DNA of 64,000 bases from Pseudomonas sp. M30-35 (GTDB lineage: Bacteria > Pseudomonadota > Gammaproteobacteria > Pseudomonadales > Pseudomonadaceae). Positions 62,356 to 64,000 of the stretch are shown in pieces. The stretch's first letter is position 1; the number at the start of each line of letters is the position of its first letter. Position numbers and translations under genes: made by a program. The stretch spans positions 62,001 to 126,000 of the forward strand of contig NZ_CP020892.1 in the NCBI RefSeq assembly GCF_002163625.1, read 5' to 3'. The notes beneath the pieces are model-generated. The model had not been told where the DNA came from. It worked only from the letters and a program-made list of their open reading frames with translations, and made no database searches.

Positions 62356-62742
62356 TCAATCCGCTTCCTGTTGCGCAGGTTTACGCAGCGGATTATCCGG
62401 CAGCTGTTCGGCCAATAACGCTGGGCGCCTGGTTTCAATTTTGGCGCCGTAGTTGCTGCTCAGATAGGTGAGGATCGTGTCCTCGGTTTTTGCATCGAAC
62501 GGCCATAAACCTTGCTTGTCCTGCATCCAGCGAATCAATGACAGCCAATGTTCGCGGCTGCCGCTGTTTTGCGTGACCAGTTTGGCCGAGTGGCAGGCCA
62601 TGCAGTTATTGCGCACGGTTTCCCAGCCGGGCGCGATAATAAAGCCGCTGGCAGGGTCGACTTGCACAGCGGTTTCAGCCGCTTGGACCGAGACGGATAA
62701 TAGTCCGAGTAGTAACAGACTCAGGGCAGTTTTATGGGCCAT
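62356..62742 (-). CDS. Cytochrome c subunit of a sulfite dehydrogenase (SorB-like)
   Basis: A 128-residue periplasmic mono-heme cytochrome with a signal peptide ending SVQAAE and heme motif CMACH in VRNNCMACHSAKLV. The axial Met could be in IRWMQDKQGLW. It lies 8 bp after a molybdoenzyme gene, with AGGAGG before its ATG, so it probably accepts electrons from that enzyme. Confidence 0.85.
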   Translation of the reverse strand: MAHKTALSLLLLGLLSVSVQAAETAVQVDPASGFIIAPGWETVRNNCMACHSAKLVTQNSGSREHWLSLIRWMQDKQGLWPFDAKTEDTILTYLSSNYGAKIETRRPALLAEQLPDNPLRKPAQQEAD

Positions 62743-62750
62743 GCGTCCTC

Positions 62751-64000
62751 CTAGACTATTTGAACAGCGATACGGTGGCAGGCGTTATTCAGGTAACCCT
62801 TGGGGTTCCAGCCCGGCACCAGCATAGGCTGTGATTTACCCTGATTATCGACTGCGCGTGCCCAGACCTCGTAATAGCCCTTCTCGCTAAAGTTCAGTTC
62901 TGCGCTCCAGTGTTGCCATGCCAGGCGATTAACCGGTGCCTTCAGTTTGGCGGGTTGCCAGGTGATGCCGAAGTCGGTTGAAACATGCACTTCGCTCACT
63001 TCAAGATCGCCCGCCCAAGCGTGGCCGCGCACCTGCAACGCCTGCTTAAGCGGTAGGCTGATGCCTGATTTAGGGAAGGTAATCAGCGATTTGACCGGCA
63101 TCGACTGAATAATCTGCATGTCTTCGACGGGAACATCACTACCCGGCGCAACCGGATACTTGGGCACACTATAAGACGGCGCTGCCATCTTGTTGCCGTC
63201 ATGGACCTTGTTGCGCACAACAATCCTGTTCAGCCATTTGCCCGAGGTCGAGGCTGGCCAACCGCCACAAACCAGGCGCAAAGGCTGGCCATTTTGGTAA
63301 GGAATCGGCTGATCGTTCATGGCCCAGGCGATCAGGGTCTGATCTTCCAGTGCCTTGTCCATTGGCACGCCACGTGAGATCGCGTGCTTGGTTGGGTCGC
63401 CACTTGGGTGCGCATCGGTGCCGTAATAGCCGATGTACACGGCATCTTTTTTGATTCCACAGGCTTCAAGCACATCGCGTAATCGCACGCCGGTAAATGT
63501 TGGGCAGGCAACTGCGCCTACCGTCCATTGGTTACCGCTTGCCGCTGGCACAAACTCACTGCGGCCATTGCCGCCGCATTCGACCACCAGTTGATAGGTG
63601 TAGTGTTTGAAGCGTGATTGCAGCTCGGCAATGGAGAAAGTGGTGGGCGTAACACATGACTCACCTGCGATTTCCAGTTTCCAGTTGGCCACATCAAGCG
63701 TTTTAACGTCGGGTGGGATGCCGTTGTTGCGCACGAACATATGGCGCGCAGGCGTGACTTCATCGTCTAGTAAATGGGCGGGTGTTTCAGCGTTCAGCGG
63801 GCGGTCATTCAACACCTTGAGACCGTCTTTACCTTCAATGGTGAAGGGCCCTTCAGCGTGAGCCAGCCCCGCCGGAATAACGCCTAAAGGCAGGAATCGG
63901 GCGTATGGAATGCTGGCGCCCAGGGCAGACGCCATGGCCAGCAAACTGCTGCGTTTGAGAAATCCCCGGCGGCTCGGGTCGGTCTCACGATCCCACAGCA
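62751..64000 (-). CDS. Tat-exported sulfite dehydrogenase, molybdenum subunit (SorA-like; 5' end outside window)
   Basis: About 416 residues are visible and the start lies beyond the right edge. The reading continues upstream of the ATG at 63944 into SRRGFLKRSSLLAM, a twin-arginine signal. The sulfite-oxidase fold follows: molybdopterin-coordinating Cys in VVECGGNGRSEF, GVRLRDVLEACG, then a Mo-co dimerisation domain with SLPLKQALQVRGHAW and YYEVWARAVD. With the adjacent cytochrome it should oxidise sulfite in the periplasm. A close relative with another substrate cannot be ruled out. Confidence 0.88.
   Translation of the reverse strand, partial: LWDRETDPSRRGFLKRSSLLAMASALGASIPYARFLPLGVIPAGLAHAEGPFTIEGKDGLKVLNDRPLNAETPAHLLDDEVTPARHMFVRNNGIPPDVKTLDVANWKLEIAGESCVTPTTFSIAELQSRFKHYTYQLVVECGGNGRSEFVPAASGNQWTVGAVACPTFTGVRLRDVLEACGIKKDAVYIGYYGTDAHPSGDPTKHAISRGVPMDKALEDQTLIAWAMNDQPIPYQNGQPLRLVCGGWPASTSGKWLNRIVVRNKVHDGNKMAAPSYSVPKYPVAPGSDVPVEDMQIIQSMPVKSLITFPKSGISLPLKQALQVRGHAWAGDLEVSEVHVSTDFGITWQPAKLKAPVNRLAWQHWSAELNFSEKGYYEVWARAVDNQGKSQPMLVPGWNPKGYLNNACHRIAVQIV

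Noticed and set aside
1..64000. tRNA, rRNA, insertion sequence, prophage or CRISPR
   Set aside because: I saw no transposase, integrase, phage structural gene, tRNA-like cloverleaf with CCA, or spaced repeats in any gap. A tRNAscan and IS search would settle this.

Overview
The window reads as a Pseudomonas chromosome. Gene order, protein families and regulatory sites all match that genus, although the DNA looks less GC-rich than P. aeruginosa. From memory of the PAO1 map, the window joins four blocks: positions 1-32600 follow PA5481-PA5505 (ivy, DUF1328, algB, kinB, ampDh2, dgcH, an EEP nuclease, dsbA, cytochromes c4 and c5, engB, polA, thrB, znu, metNIQ); 34150-44610 follow PA0114-PA0102 in inverted order (sco, cyoE, ctaA, SURF1, coxC, ctaG, coxA, coxB, carbonic anhydrase); 44880-55310 is a mannitol/polyol (mtl) operon; 55450-62290 follows PA0069-PA0066 (radical SAM, DUF1835, YheV, prlC, gamma-carbonic anhydrase). 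The right edge holds a Tat-exported sulfite dehydrogenase pair. No tRNA, rRNA, insertion sequence, prophage or CRISPR array was seen.

Region 1-6900 is the most unusual part. The two-component pair algB-kinB sits among three short minus-strand transcription units: DUF1328-ivy, BON protein-PA2169-family protein, and two small unknown envelope proteins. Each unit has a near-consensus sigma-54 (-24/-12) promoter. Upstream of each lies a TGCA-N3-TGCA palindrome centred about 97-99 bp before the expected start site. Two of the three have a second palindrome exactly 31 bp further out, and the third has a degenerate half-site there. None of the six products is a classical alginate gene; at least four look exported or membrane-bound. 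This looks like a small sigma-54 envelope-stress regulon, and AlgB (NtrC family, with an intact GAFTGA loop) is the obvious but unproven activator.

Region 6900-14280 is accessory compared with PAO1. A tightly overlapping minus-strand operon encodes a very large hybrid kinase, a CheR methyltransferase, a CheB methylesterase and a receiver-kinase, but no chemoreceptor or CheA. A divergent single-domain receiver and a DUF1330 protein follow. Region 14280-32600 is conserved housekeeping: peptidoglycan amidase AmpDh2 (preceded by a frameshifted small membrane gene), c-di-GMP synthesis, DsbA, c-type cytochromes, EngB, an ErsA-like sRNA with an AlgU-type promoter in the engB-polA gap, PolA, ThrB, Zur-controlled zinc uptake, and methionine uptake behind a structured leader.

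Region 34150-42650 encodes the aa3-type cytochrome c oxidase with its copper, heme A/O and assembly factors. Region 44880-55310 takes up and catabolises mannitol and arabitol. It differs from the known mtlEFGKDYZ order by a transaldolase between mtlD and mtlY, which fits the xylulose-5-phosphate made by MtlY. Region 55450-64000 holds a LexA-box-preceded radical SAM gene, a bile-acid-type symporter with a divergent AraC regulator, the prlC-yheV-DUF1835 operon, a gamma-carbonic anhydrase and a SorA/SorB-like sulfite oxidising pair.
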